A DNA stretch of 64,000 nt from positions 62,001 to 126,000 of the forward strand of contig OY781889.1 in NCBI GenBank assembly GCA_963677185.1. Direction: 5' to 3'. Shown here piece after piece: positions 33,424 to 41,952 of the stretch. Position 1 is the stretch's first letter; each line of letters opens with the position of its first letter. The notes below the pieces were generated by a model, which saw only the letters and a list, made by a program, of their open reading frames with translations, had not been told where the DNA came from and did no database searches. Source of the DNA: G963677185 sp963677185 (GTDB taxonomy: Bacteria > Bacillota > Syntrophomonadia > Syntrophomonadales > Syntrophomonadaceae). The translations under genes were made by a program, and so were the position numbers.

Positions 33424-34413
33424 TTAAAGGCTATATCCTGACAGGTGTTTACTGTGCCACTTCCAGGCACTGCCCAATATGGTGTCCAAATCGCTGTATT
33501 GCGGGAACCAGTCCAGCGCGCTCCGAATCTCGCTGCTGTCGGCTACTAGAATCGGAGGATCTCCATTACGGCGTTCTTTAAATGTCATGGGCAGTTCATG
33601 GCCGACCAGGCGGCAGGTTTTCTCGATAATTTCCATCACCGAATAGCCCTGCCCGGTTCCCAGGTTGAAAACACCGGAAGCCATACCCTGCTCCAGGCCT
33701 TCCAGAGCTTTAACATGGGCCCTGGCCAGATCTACAACATTTATATAATCACGAATGCAGGTTCCGTCCGGGGTGGGATAATCACTGCCATAAATGGACA
33801 GTTCAGGGCGAAGCCCTAAAGCCGTATGCATAACCAGGGGAATTAAATGGGTTTCGGGGCGGTGATCCTCGCCCAGGCTGCCATCCAGGCTGGAGCCGGC
33901 CGCATTAAAGTAGCGCAGTGCCACCCAGGATGTCTGGTGCACCTTGCCCATCCATTCGAGGTAATCTTCAATCATCCGCTTGGAAGCTCCATAGGGATTT
34001 ACCGATTCCAGGCCGGTCCTTTCAGTAATAGGGCCAGGAGGCGGGTTGCCATAAACAGCCGCAGTGGAAGAAAATACGATGTTTTCTGCCCCGGCTTGCC
34101 GGGCCGCTTCCAAAAACATGAATGATTTGACGGTATTCTCGTAGAAATACAGTTCAGGGCGGGCATAGGATTCTGCAACCAGGCTCCGGGCAGCAAAATG
34201 AATCACCGAACGAATTTTATGCCTGGTGATAATGTGTTTCACCAGAGCGCTGTCCGCAATGTCTCCCTGATAAAAACATGGGCAGCGGACCGCCTTCAGG
34301 TGCCCGCTGGAAAGGTTATCCAGCACTACCGTTTTTACTCCGGCCCTGATAAGCTCCTGCACGGCGTGACTGCCAATATAGCCTGCCCCTCCCGTTACCA
34401 GCACTTCGTTCAT
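33424..34413 (-). CDS. galE: UDP-glucose 4-epimerase
   Basis: 329 aa, extended SDR. NAD-binding VTGGAGYIGSHAV at the N-terminus, catalytic Ser/Thr in FSSTAAVYG and the YxxxK motif in NPYGASKRMIEDYL. Interconverts UDP-glucose and UDP-galactose (or the GlcNAc/GalNAc pair). Overlaps the GtrA gene by 4 bases (ATGA), so it belongs to a cell-envelope glycosylation operon with GT2 and a PMT-family enzyme. Confidence 0.93.
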   Translation of the reverse strand: MNEVLVTGGAGYIGSHAVQELIRAGVKTVVLDNLSSGHLKAVRCPCFYQGDIADSALVKHIITRHKIRSVIHFAARSLVAESYARPELYFYENTVKSFMFLEAARQAGAENIVFSSTAAVYGNPPPGPITERTGLESVNPYGASKRMIEDYLEWMGKVHQTSWVALRYFNAAGSSLDGSLGEDHRPETHLIPLVMHTALGLRPELSIYGSDYPTPDGTCIRDYINVVDLARAHVKALEGLEQGMASGVFNLGTGQGYSVMEIIEKTCRLVGHELPMTFKERRNGDPPILVADSSEIRSALDWFPQYSDLDTILGSAWKWHSKHLSGYSL

Positions 34414-34832
34414 AACGCATCACCTGTCCATACATAATTTTTGTTGAATACCCACATCCTGCTTCCCAGGAAGTTGAAAGCCATTATAATGACCGTTGTT
34501 GCCGCTTTAGCCAGCCACAGGTTCAATCCCATTTCCTGGTGAAACAGGAAGAGCAGCACGGCGCTGAGCGCCAGAGAGGCGGTGTTAAGAATCAGGAACT
34601 TTGCAACCTCGCCCAGATCCGCCATGCCCTGGACGGCAAAGGTCCACTGGCGGTTAAATATGAAGCTGTTAACCATTCCGGATGTGTAGGCTAGCACCTG
34701 GGCAGGCATGTACAGCATGCCGCACAAGGTCAAAATGCCGAATACCAGCCAGTCAACTGCGGTGTTGGCTGCCCCCACGGTGCAGTAGCGAACAATCTGG
34801 GTTACATTGTGCTGGTTAATCATTATCCCCAC
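34410..34832 (-). CDS. GtrA-family membrane protein
   Basis: 140 aa with four membrane helices. IVRYCTVGAANTAVDWLVFGIL and FNRQWTF are GtrA/DPMS signature features. Members help translocate lipid-linked sugars. Overlaps both the upstream GT2 gene (10 bases) and galE (4 bases), typical of a GtrA-GtrB pair. Confidence 0.9.
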   Translation of the reverse strand: MGIMINQHNVTQIVRYCTVGAANTAVDWLVFGILTLCGMLYMPAQVLAYTSGMVNSFIFNRQWTFAVQGMADLGEVAKFLILNTASLALSAVLLFLFHQEMGLNLWLAKAATTVIIMAFNFLGSRMWVFNKNYVWTGDAL

Positions 34833-35776
34833 CTCCTTTGACGAGCCGGAACCAAATCTTTGGGCTCGCGCAGGATATATAACGGACGGTTGCGGGTCTC
34901 ATCGTATATGCGGCCGATGTATTCCCCTATGGCGCCCATCATTATGAGTATCAGACCATTCAGAAATGCCAGTACGGCTGTGACCGGCATCCAGGCCGGT
35001 ATTGCGGCCGAGGTTACCGGAATGAAAATGCAATATGCGATAACCGCCAGCGAAATGGCTGTCACCAGGCCGCCCAGGTATCCCGCTATTTTTAGCGGCT
35101 GGAAGGAGAAGGAACTGATTCCGTCCATGGCAAAACGCAGCATTTTTTTGAACGGGTACTTGGTTTCTCCGGCAAAGCGCTCCTCCCGGACGTATTCCAC
35201 CGCAGTCTGGCGAAATCCCACCCAGCTGATGAGGCCGCGTACAAAACGGTTGCGTTCGCGGATTGTTTTCATGGCATCGCACACTTTGCGGTCGATCAGG
35301 CGGAAATCTCCGGTATCCAGAGGGATATCAATGTCGGTCGCCGCTCGCAATATGCGATAGAACAGCACTGCCGTAGCTTTTTTAAACAGGGTTTCCCCTT
35401 CACGCTTCAGCCGCCGGCCATAAACCACCTCGTAGCCTTCTTTCCACAGTTCAATCATTTTTGCGATTATCTCCGGCGGGTCCTGTAAATCTGCATCGAT
35501 CACCACTATTGCTTCACCGGCCGCATGGTCCATGCCAGCGGTTATGGCCGCCTGGTGGCCAAAATTCCTGGAAAAATCGAGAATCCTTACGGATTTGTCC
35601 CAGCGGGCAATCTCCTCCAGGATGGGCAGAGTCCGGTCCCTGCTGCCATCATTGACGAACAGCAGCTCATAATCATCGTCCAGGCCTTCCATGACATCGG
35701 TCAGGCGCTGGTAAGTAGTTTTAATAACCTCTTCTTCATTGAAAACGGGAACAATTACGGAATATCGAACTTTCAT
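34823..35776 (-). CDS. Family 2 glycosyltransferase (GtrB/DPM1-like)
   Basis: 317 aa. SVIVPVFNEEEVI, the DAD motif in VVIDADLQDPPE, then GRRLKREGETLFKK, and two C-terminal membrane helices. Transfers a sugar from a nucleotide sugar to undecaprenyl phosphate. With GtrA and the PMT-like enzyme it would make, flip and transfer lipid-linked sugar to an extracellular acceptor. Starts 17 bases after the PMT gene. Confidence 0.92.
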   Translation of the reverse strand: MKVRYSVIVPVFNEEEVIKTTYQRLTDVMEGLDDDYELLFVNDGSRDRTLPILEEIARWDKSVRILDFSRNFGHQAAITAGMDHAAGEAIVVIDADLQDPPEIIAKMIELWKEGYEVVYGRRLKREGETLFKKATAVLFYRILRAATDIDIPLDTGDFRLIDRKVCDAMKTIRERNRFVRGLISWVGFRQTAVEYVREERFAGETKYPFKKMLRFAMDGISSFSFQPLKIAGYLGGLVTAISLAVIAYCIFIPVTSAAIPAWMPVTAVLAFLNGLILIMMGAIGEYIGRIYDETRNRPLYILREPKDLVPARQRRWG

Positions 35777-35793
35777 GTCATAACCTCCCGTCG

Positions 35794-38133
35794 TTAAAGC
35801 GTGACCAGGTAAAGGGTTTGCCCGCCCCGATCGCCCATAGGCCCGCCGTTTCTCGGCGACATTCCCGGCTGTTCGCCGTTGTCATCATTTAAGGATGACT
35901 CGCCCAAATCAGCTCCCGGCTGCAGGGAATCTGCATCTGCAGGCATTTCTTCGCCAGCGGCTTTCTGCCAGGCATCGCTGGATATTTCAGTGCCATTGGC
36001 CCTGATCCACTCGTTGACCGCGCTGTTGTCTCGCCCGCCGCCATTGCCGCCCCCGGAAATCATGAAGTACTTGATCTCTCCGTCAGCTACCATCTGCTGG
36101 ACGCTTTCGACAGTTAGAATCGGGTCGGAGCCGTTGAAGCCGCCCATCGCCATGACAGCACAGCCGGTCTGGATAATATAGGCTTCGGCCGAGCCTGCGT
36201 CAGCCACAGCGAAAAGAAACTTTTCACCGCTATTATTGGCCAGCAGGTATTCGAGCAGTTCCGTATCAACCCCGCCCTGGCGGTCCCCTTGAGAACGCCC
36301 CGCCTGGGGCTGGCTTCCATTCTGGGGAGTGCTATTATTTCCATTTGGCCCGCCCATTTGACCGGGAGATTGCCCCGGACCTCCGTTATGGTTAAGCCCG
36401 GCCTGGGGCATAACCGTATTGCTGCCATAAATGAGGGGTGTTGCTGCCCAGCCCAGGGGCGCAGCCAGGATGATGAAAATTCCGGCGAAGGCTAGCGCCG
36501 GGCTGAAAGCCGTTTTTTGCATTCTGATGATCAATGCCAGGGCGGTAACCACGGCGGTTATGGCCAGTCCAGCAACGGTCCAGACACCTATAATGGACTG
36601 GTAAGGCCACAGGATGTATGCTTCAAAAGCGGCAGTAGCCATGATGGCCAGCGGCAGCAGCCACTTTTCCCAGCTCTTTGCTTCGCGGCAGAATTCAAGC
36701 ATTGCTGCAAAGCCTGCGCCGCACAATGCCGCCAGCGGCGGTGCCAGCATGATCAGATAATAATGATGGAAAAAGCTGGCTATACTGAAGAAAACCAGGC
36801 CGGTCAGAAGCCAGGCCAGCCAGAACAGGGTTTCGCTGTGACGGCGTTCCCAGGGGCGGCCCCGGCCGATTCCGGCCAGCAGGGCCAGAACGGCAAAGGC
36901 TGCGAAAGGCAGCATCCAGCTGATCTGGCCGGACAATTCGCTCTGGAAGAAACGCAGCACTCCCGGGGTTCCGGTGCCAAACATTCCGCCATCACTGTTC
37001 TGGCCAGGCCCCCCATTGCCATCGCCGTTGCCGGGCGGCCCCTGCATACCGCTGGGAGGCGCTCCGGACGCAGTCATGCCAGCAGTGCTTGAGTCAGAAT
37101 CAGCTGGCCCGACTGCGCTGGTATCTACGATATTTTCTCCGGCGTCGCCGGGATCATTATTATTGTTCATCGGCCCCGGCTGGTTTCCCGATGGGCCGGA
37201 ACCCTGTTCACCGGTCAAGCGTTGTATCCCGTTGTAGCCCAGGGCCAGCTCCAGAACCGAGTTGCTGTCGCTGCCCCCGATATATGGCCTTTCACTGGCG
37301 GGCACCGAGTCGACCGCCACCGCCCAGGACAGGGAAACAGCTATGAGCACCACCGTTGCCAGAGCCATGACTCCTAATTTTGGCCCCCAGCCGCCTTCCG
37401 GGATAATGGACGGCATCAGCCGCTTCAGCCTCATCCACAGGTTGAGCTGGCGAACGGTAAATTTATGCTGATCGACCTCACCATCTGGACCGTCCATTAT
37501 ATGGCAATCCCGTCCGGCACCGGTTTTGAAAGCAAGCAGGTACATCAGGTAAAAAGACGGCAGAACCAGGTAAGCTTGAAGCATTTTGATGTTGAAGCCC
37601 AGCCCGCTCAGGGCAAATGCTCCGATAATCCAGACTGCACTGGACTGCCTGATGCCTCGGAAGAGCATCCAGGCGGCCACCAGCAGCACCAGGATCAGCT
37701 GAGAATCCAGGTTGTTGGTGCGGCTGACTGCAACCGCGATAGGTGAGCAGGCCATAACCAGGGCGGCTGTACGGGCTGCAATCCGCCCAAAACCTGGCTT
37801 TACCATGATATAGACCATGAGAACCGAAGCTATGTTGGCCAGGGCCTGGGGAAGTATGACACTCCATCCCTGCACTCCAAAAAGGTAAGCAAACGCGGTT
37901 TGCACCCACAGGGCCAGCGGGGGCTTGTCAACCGTAACAAATCCTCCGGGGTCGAACGATGCGTAGAAAAAATTATGGAAGCTCTGCAGCATGCTGGTAA
38001 CCGCTGCTGTGTAGTAAGAGTTGGAGGTGCTTTCCTGCCATATGCCGTATATATTTAGAAATGCCGACAGCGCAAGTATCACCGCCAGATACGGATCAAA
38101 TGCTGGTTTTAATTCACCGGAATCCCTTTTCAT
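35794..38133 (-). CDS. PMT/ArnT-like family 39 glycosyltransferase
   Basis: 779 aa integral membrane enzyme. The first extracytoplasmic loop contains DPGGFVTVDKPPLALWVQTA (acidic catalytic residues and DKPP), as in ArnT/PMT enzymes that move sugar from polyprenyl phosphate to an acceptor. Two Gly/Asn/Pro-rich low-complexity segments (about residues 280-390 and 580-625) are inserted between helices, ending in a soluble C-terminal domain. It is first in the operon. Five TTCAG boxes in 11-bp phase lie about 90-150 bases upstream of its ATG. Confidence 0.9.
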   Translation of the reverse strand: MKRDSGELKPAFDPYLAVILALSAFLNIYGIWQESTSNSYYTAAVTSMLQSFHNFFYASFDPGGFVTVDKPPLALWVQTAFAYLFGVQGWSVILPQALANIASVLMVYIMVKPGFGRIAARTAALVMACSPIAVAVSRTNNLDSQLILVLLVAAWMLFRGIRQSSAVWIIGAFALSGLGFNIKMLQAYLVLPSFYLMYLLAFKTGAGRDCHIMDGPDGEVDQHKFTVRQLNLWMRLKRLMPSIIPEGGWGPKLGVMALATVVLIAVSLSWAVAVDSVPASERPYIGGSDSNSVLELALGYNGIQRLTGEQGSGPSGNQPGPMNNNNDPGDAGENIVDTSAVGPADSDSSTAGMTASGAPPSGMQGPPGNGDGNGGPGQNSDGGMFGTGTPGVLRFFQSELSGQISWMLPFAAFAVLALLAGIGRGRPWERRHSETLFWLAWLLTGLVFFSIASFFHHYYLIMLAPPLAALCGAGFAAMLEFCREAKSWEKWLLPLAIMATAAFEAYILWPYQSIIGVWTVAGLAITAVVTALALIIRMQKTAFSPALAFAGIFIILAAPLGWAATPLIYGSNTVMPQAGLNHNGGPGQSPGQMGGPNGNNSTPQNGSQPQAGRSQGDRQGGVDTELLEYLLANNSGEKFLFAVADAGSAEAYIIQTGCAVMAMGGFNGSDPILTVESVQQMVADGEIKYFMISGGGNGGGRDNSAVNEWIRANGTEISSDAWQKAAGEEMPADADSLQPGADLGESSLNDDNGEQPGMSPRNGGPMGDRGGQTLYLVTL

Positions 38134-38224
38134 CGGCCAGGCCCCTTTCCCTCGCTCCCTATCTTCTCAATAGCCGTGGTATAGCGCTATGGGAACGATA
38201 CTCATACCATGTTATAGGAGCAAG

Positions 38225-38284
38225 CTGAAACCGCCCTGAACCAAACCTGAAGTTTTTTTTAAGATTGGCTGAAGATTGGCTGAA
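38225..38284 (-). promoter_or_regulatory. Array of TTCAG direct repeats in 11-bp phase
   Basis: Minus strand TTCAG occurs at 38280-38284, 38269-38273, 38247-38251, 38236-38240 and 38225-38229. The slot at 38258 is degenerate. Spacing is always 11 or 22. A TATAAC -10-like box follows. This matches tandem sites of OmpR-family regulators upstream of the glycosylation operon. Confidence 0.8.
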
Positions 38285-38326
38285 AAATAAAAAACCTTCC
38301 TCTGTTTTAAGCAGATGAAAGGTTTT
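38283..38326 (-). terminator. Terminator at the end of the Rhs graveyard
   Basis: Minus strand: aaaacctt arms (38291-38298 and 38319-38326) plus inner tctg/caga pairing, followed by TTTTTTATTTTT. It would stop transcripts from the Rhs remnant. Confidence 0.6.
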
Positions 38327-38344
38327 GCCAGGATTGGCCTGGTT

Positions 38345-38455
38345 GCTTATTTAATTGGAGTATGTATCCGGTTGCCGTCTCCGTCGTAGACGAATTGGGT
38401 ACTTTCGTCCCCACTGGTGATGCTGGTCAGCCGGTTGTTCCAGTCATGGCCGTGT
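38345..38455 (-). pseudogene. Rhs/YD-repeat fragment 1
   Basis: About 110 bases closely matching the other two Rhs copies (39508-39690 and 41770-41900), reading NNRLTSIT, then STQFVYDGDGNR-type sequence on the minus strand. Not open over any useful length. Confidence 0.7.
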
Positions 38456-38779
38456 CAACTCTTCGTGGGTAACTCCCGCTGAAATTATTAATTTATGTTT
38501 GATGATAATACATGCAAAATGTTTTAGATGCCGTTGCTATGGAACTTGGTTCGTTCCAGGCCTCCTCAAAAGAAGACTATGCTTCTCGTCTCCCCAGTCA
38601 GCCGGTCCCGCTCCAACTGTCCATCCGTGGCCAGGTTCGCGTTCCACGCATCCTGCGTTCCACCGGCAGGACAGGGTTCGCCTTCGAAGAGTCTTCTAGT
38701 ATTCGTCGGCAGTCACTCTCCAAGTGCCATAGCAACGTATATTCCATAAATATTGTGCCTGTCTGATTCGTTATCCTGT
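38456..38779. other. No recognisable gene between Rhs fragment and transposase relic
   Basis: Short overlapping frames in all three plus-strand phases at 38499-38766 have no family resemblance, no ribosome site, and odd composition. Probably decayed mobile-element sequence. Confidence 0.4.
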
Positions 38780-39100
38780 TTACACCATAACAGCCGGTGA
38801 GCTGACTAATTTCCTTAACATACGCTTAACCCAATCCCGGCCAGAATGTGGACCATTTAGTACCGGCAGGCTTACATCCAGCCAGGTGTCCTGAACATTA
38901 TGCTTCTTCTTGCTTCCCGACGATATCTGCCGGGCACGGGATACTTCGCCACGATTGATACTTTTTCCTGGCTCGGCATAAGCGTGCAGTTCATCATTGG
39001 CTCGGGCTTCCAGCAATCGCGTCATGTGGTCGGCTCCCCGGATTGTCCAACGACCGCCTATGCGTTTCATGCGCCGGGCAATTGTATGTCTAACCTGGCC
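38780..39100 (-). pseudogene. C-terminal relic of an ISLre2/UPF0236-type transposase
   Basis: The minus frame reads GQVRHTIARRMKRIGGRW then TIRGADHMTRLLEARANDEL. This matches the conserved C-terminal GHV-x-H-x-x-x-x-RM...W-x-x-x-GAD-x-MA-x-L pattern of this transposase family. It continues to a stop at 38780. The upstream (N-terminal) part is missing: at about 39095 the sequence switches to an AAA-ATPase relic on the other strand. Confidence 0.65.
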
Positions 39101-39508
39101 TTCGCATTAGACTTGACTCCAGCTTTTCGCACGGCTGACCTTTTCCATCCAATTCAAACTGCGATTTCTGATTTGTATGCTGGTAAAAAGGTGACACCGG
39201 TCATTATTCTTGATGAACTACAACTGGCAACACCTAGTTTCATCAGTGAACTGCATCTGCTATTCAATTTTGCACTGGATACTCACAACCCTTACGTTTT
39301 GATTCTCTGCGGAATGCCGTCGTTGCTCAACAAGCTGGCTATTGCATATCAGCAACCACTAAACCAGCGCATTATCCTGCGTTACAAGATGCACGCTCTT
39401 AACAAAGATGAGGTGACGGAATTCATTGGCCACCATATAAATTTGGCTGGAGCCAACCATCCCATCTTCAGCGAAGCAGCTCTTGAAGCGGTTACATCAG
39501 CCAGCCGG
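39090..39508 (+). pseudogene. C-terminal half of an ExeA/TniB-like AAA ATPase
   Basis: Plus frame LFHPIQTAISDLYAGKKVTP, Walker B VIILDELQLAT, LFNFALDTHNPYVLILCGMP, sensor region QRIILRYKMHALNKDEV and FSEAALEAVTSASRG. These are features of the ExeA-type ATPases that accompany transposases. The P-loop half is absent, and the 3' end breaks into Rhs sequence at about 39508. No functional product is expected. Confidence 0.65.
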
Positions 39509-39690
39509 GGATGCCCTGACTCGGGTCGTAGATGTTGCTGCTGGGCTCTATGGTAGCTCCAGAAACTATCTTTTGCTGGCTGGTCCGGCTGCCGTCTCCG
39601 TCGTAGGTGAACTGGGTGGTCTCGTCTCCATTGGTGATGCTGGTCAAGCGGTTGGTCCAGTCATATTGGTAGGCTTTGGCTAACCATTCA
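39508..39690 (-). pseudogene. Rhs/YD-repeat fragment 2
   Basis: Minus frame YQYDWTNRLTSITNGDETTQ then FTYDGDGSRTSQQKIVSG and IYDPSQGIPG, nearly the same as the segment at 41690-41900. Truncated at both ends. It abuts the AAA-ATPase relic at its downstream side and the membrane protein gene at its upstream side. Confidence 0.8.
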
Positions 39691-39718
39691 AAATCCGGCT
39701 AGCGAAATGTTGATTAAT

Positions 39719-40195
39719 CTACAACAAATATTTAGGTCCCAAAAGTAACAAACCGGGTAGTGATGTAAATGACCCGAGTGCAATGGCTATATCACGTAGT
39801 CTATCATTTGATGTGAGCAATATCCCAATAAGCAGACCCAAAACTAATCCGGGTATTTGTACTACGAAAAATTTGAATGCAGTATTTTCGCTAATCCGTT
39901 CTTCGCTCCAATAGGCAGTAGCTAAGTAATAAAAGGGAATCGCCGCCAGAATTACATACAATCGCTCTACCAACAATAAATAACCATTATACCAACCCAT
40001 AAATAATAACACTATTGATGTTAGATCCAGAGCTAGTGACGATGCTATTGCGAGAAGGACTACTTTATATCGTCTGGAGCGTTTGGCTAGGTGCGGCTTA
40101 TGATAAAATATATAAGCAGAGACTACTAACGGAACAATAATTGCCAATACTAACACAATGGTGAAACTCAATGTCTCAAACATAACTAGAATCAC
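39719..40195 (-). CDS. Membrane protein, candidate Rhs-linked immunity protein (paralog A)
   Basis: 158 aa with four to five hydrophobic helices. YHKPHLAKRSRRYKVVLLAIASSLALDLT and IPFYYLATAYW align with the same positions in the protein at 40604 (YNYKPQLANASRLQKTILL, FALDLTGVLLG, VPFYYLSTKYW), so the two are paralogs. Each sits beside an Rhs fragment, the place of immunity genes. No direct evidence of immunity. No strong ribosome site is seen. Confidence 0.65.
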   Translation of the reverse strand: MILVMFETLSFTIVLVLAIIVPLVVSAYIFYHKPHLAKRSRRYKVVLLAIASSLALDLTSIVLLFMGWYNGYLLLVERLYVILAAIPFYYLATAYWSEERISENTAFKFFVVQIPGLVLGLLIGILLTSNDRLRDIAIALGSFTSLPGLLLLGPKYLL

Positions 40196-40603
40196 ACTCC
40201 ATTCTTGTCTATTTCTACAATCGGCTAGTATTGGACACTATCGTGGTATGGACAAATCTGCATTGTTAATACACAAGATAATAACCACAACTCATAAAAT
40301 GCGCTTCATTAAAATAAAAATAGGGTATGTGAAATATAGTGTTGTATTGATCTGAATATGGCGATTTTCCAGTAAATGTATGCGTGTTGGTAGCTCTTTC
40401 TTATCTTCGAAGTGAAGTTGAAAGATTTAGGAATGTAAACAGTAAACCGATGATTGCAAAAGCCATTTCACTTAAAAATATTCATTTTGGTAATTATAAG
40501 CAAATGGCAAATAACCTAACCCTGGGACGTCTACTTTATCGAGAAAAGGTCATTTTTGTATCACGGAAAATGGGTACAATGCATTCTCCGTCCTTAATGC
40601 CAA
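40196..40603. other. AT-rich gap, no gene supported
   Basis: AT-rich region between the two paralogous membrane proteins. A plus-strand frame at 40384-40674 overlaps the 3' end of the 40604 gene and lacks a ribosome site; not called. Lower GC than flanks suggests acquired DNA. Confidence 0.35.
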
Positions 40604-41074
40604 TTACAAGCCTTGCAAAAACAGTTGAGAAAAAACACCAATATTTCCAGCATAGTAACCATTTTTTGCCATAATAAATCCAATTACCACACCTATTAAT
40701 AAACCAAAAATCTGAAGGCCATAAAAACCGGTACTTTTTTCTTTATCTATTTCTTTTGTATCCCAATATTTGGTAGATAAATAATAGAACGGAACGGTAA
40801 TTCCTATTATTAACGCCTTTTGTACCGAAATATACCCACCGCAATACGCAAACCAAAAATAATTTGCGAAATTACCCAATAACACTCCTGTTAAATCCAA
40901 AGCGAAAAAGGATGTAACCGTCAGCAGAATCGTTTTTTGCAGCCTTGAAGCATTGGCAAGTTGCGGTTTGTAATTATATAATAAATACGAGATACATAAG
41001 GGAACAGACATAATGATAAATGTATATCCAAAAAAAACTGCCATTATCCTGCCTCCAGATAAAATTATGAACAT
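40604..41074 (-). CDS. Membrane protein, candidate Rhs immunity protein (paralog B)
   Basis: 156 aa, possibly starting at ATG 41044 (MAVFFGYTFIIMSVPLC) given CTGGAGGCAGG just upstream. Four to five membrane helices. Paralog of the protein at 39719. It follows directly (55 bases) the C-terminal end of the Rhs pseudogene, exactly where a cognate immunity gene is expected for an Rhs toxin. Low GC relative to the surroundings. A membrane-protein immunity would fit a membrane-acting toxin tip; this is speculative. Confidence 0.65.
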   Translation of the reverse strand: MFIILSGGRIMAVFFGYTFIIMSVPLCISYLLYNYKPQLANASRLQKTILLTVTSFFALDLTGVLLGNFANYFWFAYCGGYISVQKALIIGITVPFYYLSTKYWDTKEIDKEKSTGFYGLQIFGLLIGVVIGFIMAKNGYYAGNIGVFSQLFLQGL

Positions 41075-41129
41075 TTCATTATAGTCAGCCGCACCTTAAC
41101 AATAGAATCAGCCTTTATGTTCGGATACA

Positions 41130-41937
41130 TTAAAGTTCCCCAACCCACTCCTGGTCAGACTTGCTCATGTGTTCCTTCTTTTCTTTCAACCAATCCTTAT
41201 CGTCATCACTCATGTTTTTCTTCATTTCGGAAAATCCTGCCCATAAGGCCCACTGATAAGTATCATTACGATGTACACAGGGCCCCCAGTTTCCACTCGG
41301 ATCAGTGTATGCTGTTGGATTATTCTTACAATAAGCATACAGGTTGTACGACAGCGGGTCCATAGGCCTTCCGGGCACAGTATCCTGGGTCAAAAATCGC
41401 CCTGTGGCCGGGTCATAGTAGCGGGCGTTCATGTAGATGAGGCCGGTGTTATCAGATACATGCCCGGTGAACTGGCTGTTATTGGGAGAGGTGCCGGAGA
41501 TCAGCTCACTGGCTCCGAAAGCCTTGTAGCGGTAGGTGTTCACCGCCACGCCGGTCATATCCGTCATGGCCAGGGTGTTACCGATGGTATCCTGGTGATA
41601 GAACATGGTGCCAGAACTGCTGCCAGTCTGCTCTAATAATCTTCACGCATAGACATAACTCAAGGTCGGCCCGGAGACAATTTCTTCCTGCAAGAGCCTG
41701 GGGATGCCCTGGCTCGGGTCGTAGATGTAGCTGCTGGCCTCTATGGTAGTCCCGGATACTATTTTCCCCTGGCTGGTCCGGCTGCCATCTCCATCATAGG
41801 CGAACTGGGTGCTTTCGTCCCCATTGGTGATGCTAGTCAAGCGGTTGTTCCAGTCATACTGGTACTGTTTGGCATTTTCGGTGATCCGGTTGCCGTTCTG
41901 GTCATAGGTATATACGTCTGTTCCTGCTTGTCAGTAT
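41130..41937 (-). pseudogene. 3' end of an Rhs gene with variable tip, broken by TGA
   Basis: Minus frame: YTYDQNGNRITENAKQYQYD (41841-41937 region), then the YD repeat, TGA at 41643-41645 inside YVYA-x-RLLEQ, then FYHQDTIGNTLAMTD. The RHS core ends LIYMNARYYDPATGRFLTQD and YAYCKNNPTAYTDPSGNWG. The tip after the core is short (~50 aa: HRNDTYQWALWAGFSEMKK to EWVGEL). The 5' part is missing, abutting the histidine kinase gene. The TGA replaces a usual Gly or similar, so nonsense rather than Sec. Confidence 0.85.
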
Positions 41938-41952
41938 GCTTTCAAATAACCG

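Noticed and set aside
40384..40674. Plus-strand 96-codon ORF between the paralogous membrane genes
   Set aside because: Overlaps the 3' end of the 40604 gene, lacks a ribosome site, composition not protein-like.
41643..41645. TGA in the Rhs 3' end as a Sec codon
   Set aside because: The position corresponds to a Gly-type residue in Rhs cores, the gene is truncated anyway, and no SECIS-like hairpin follows.
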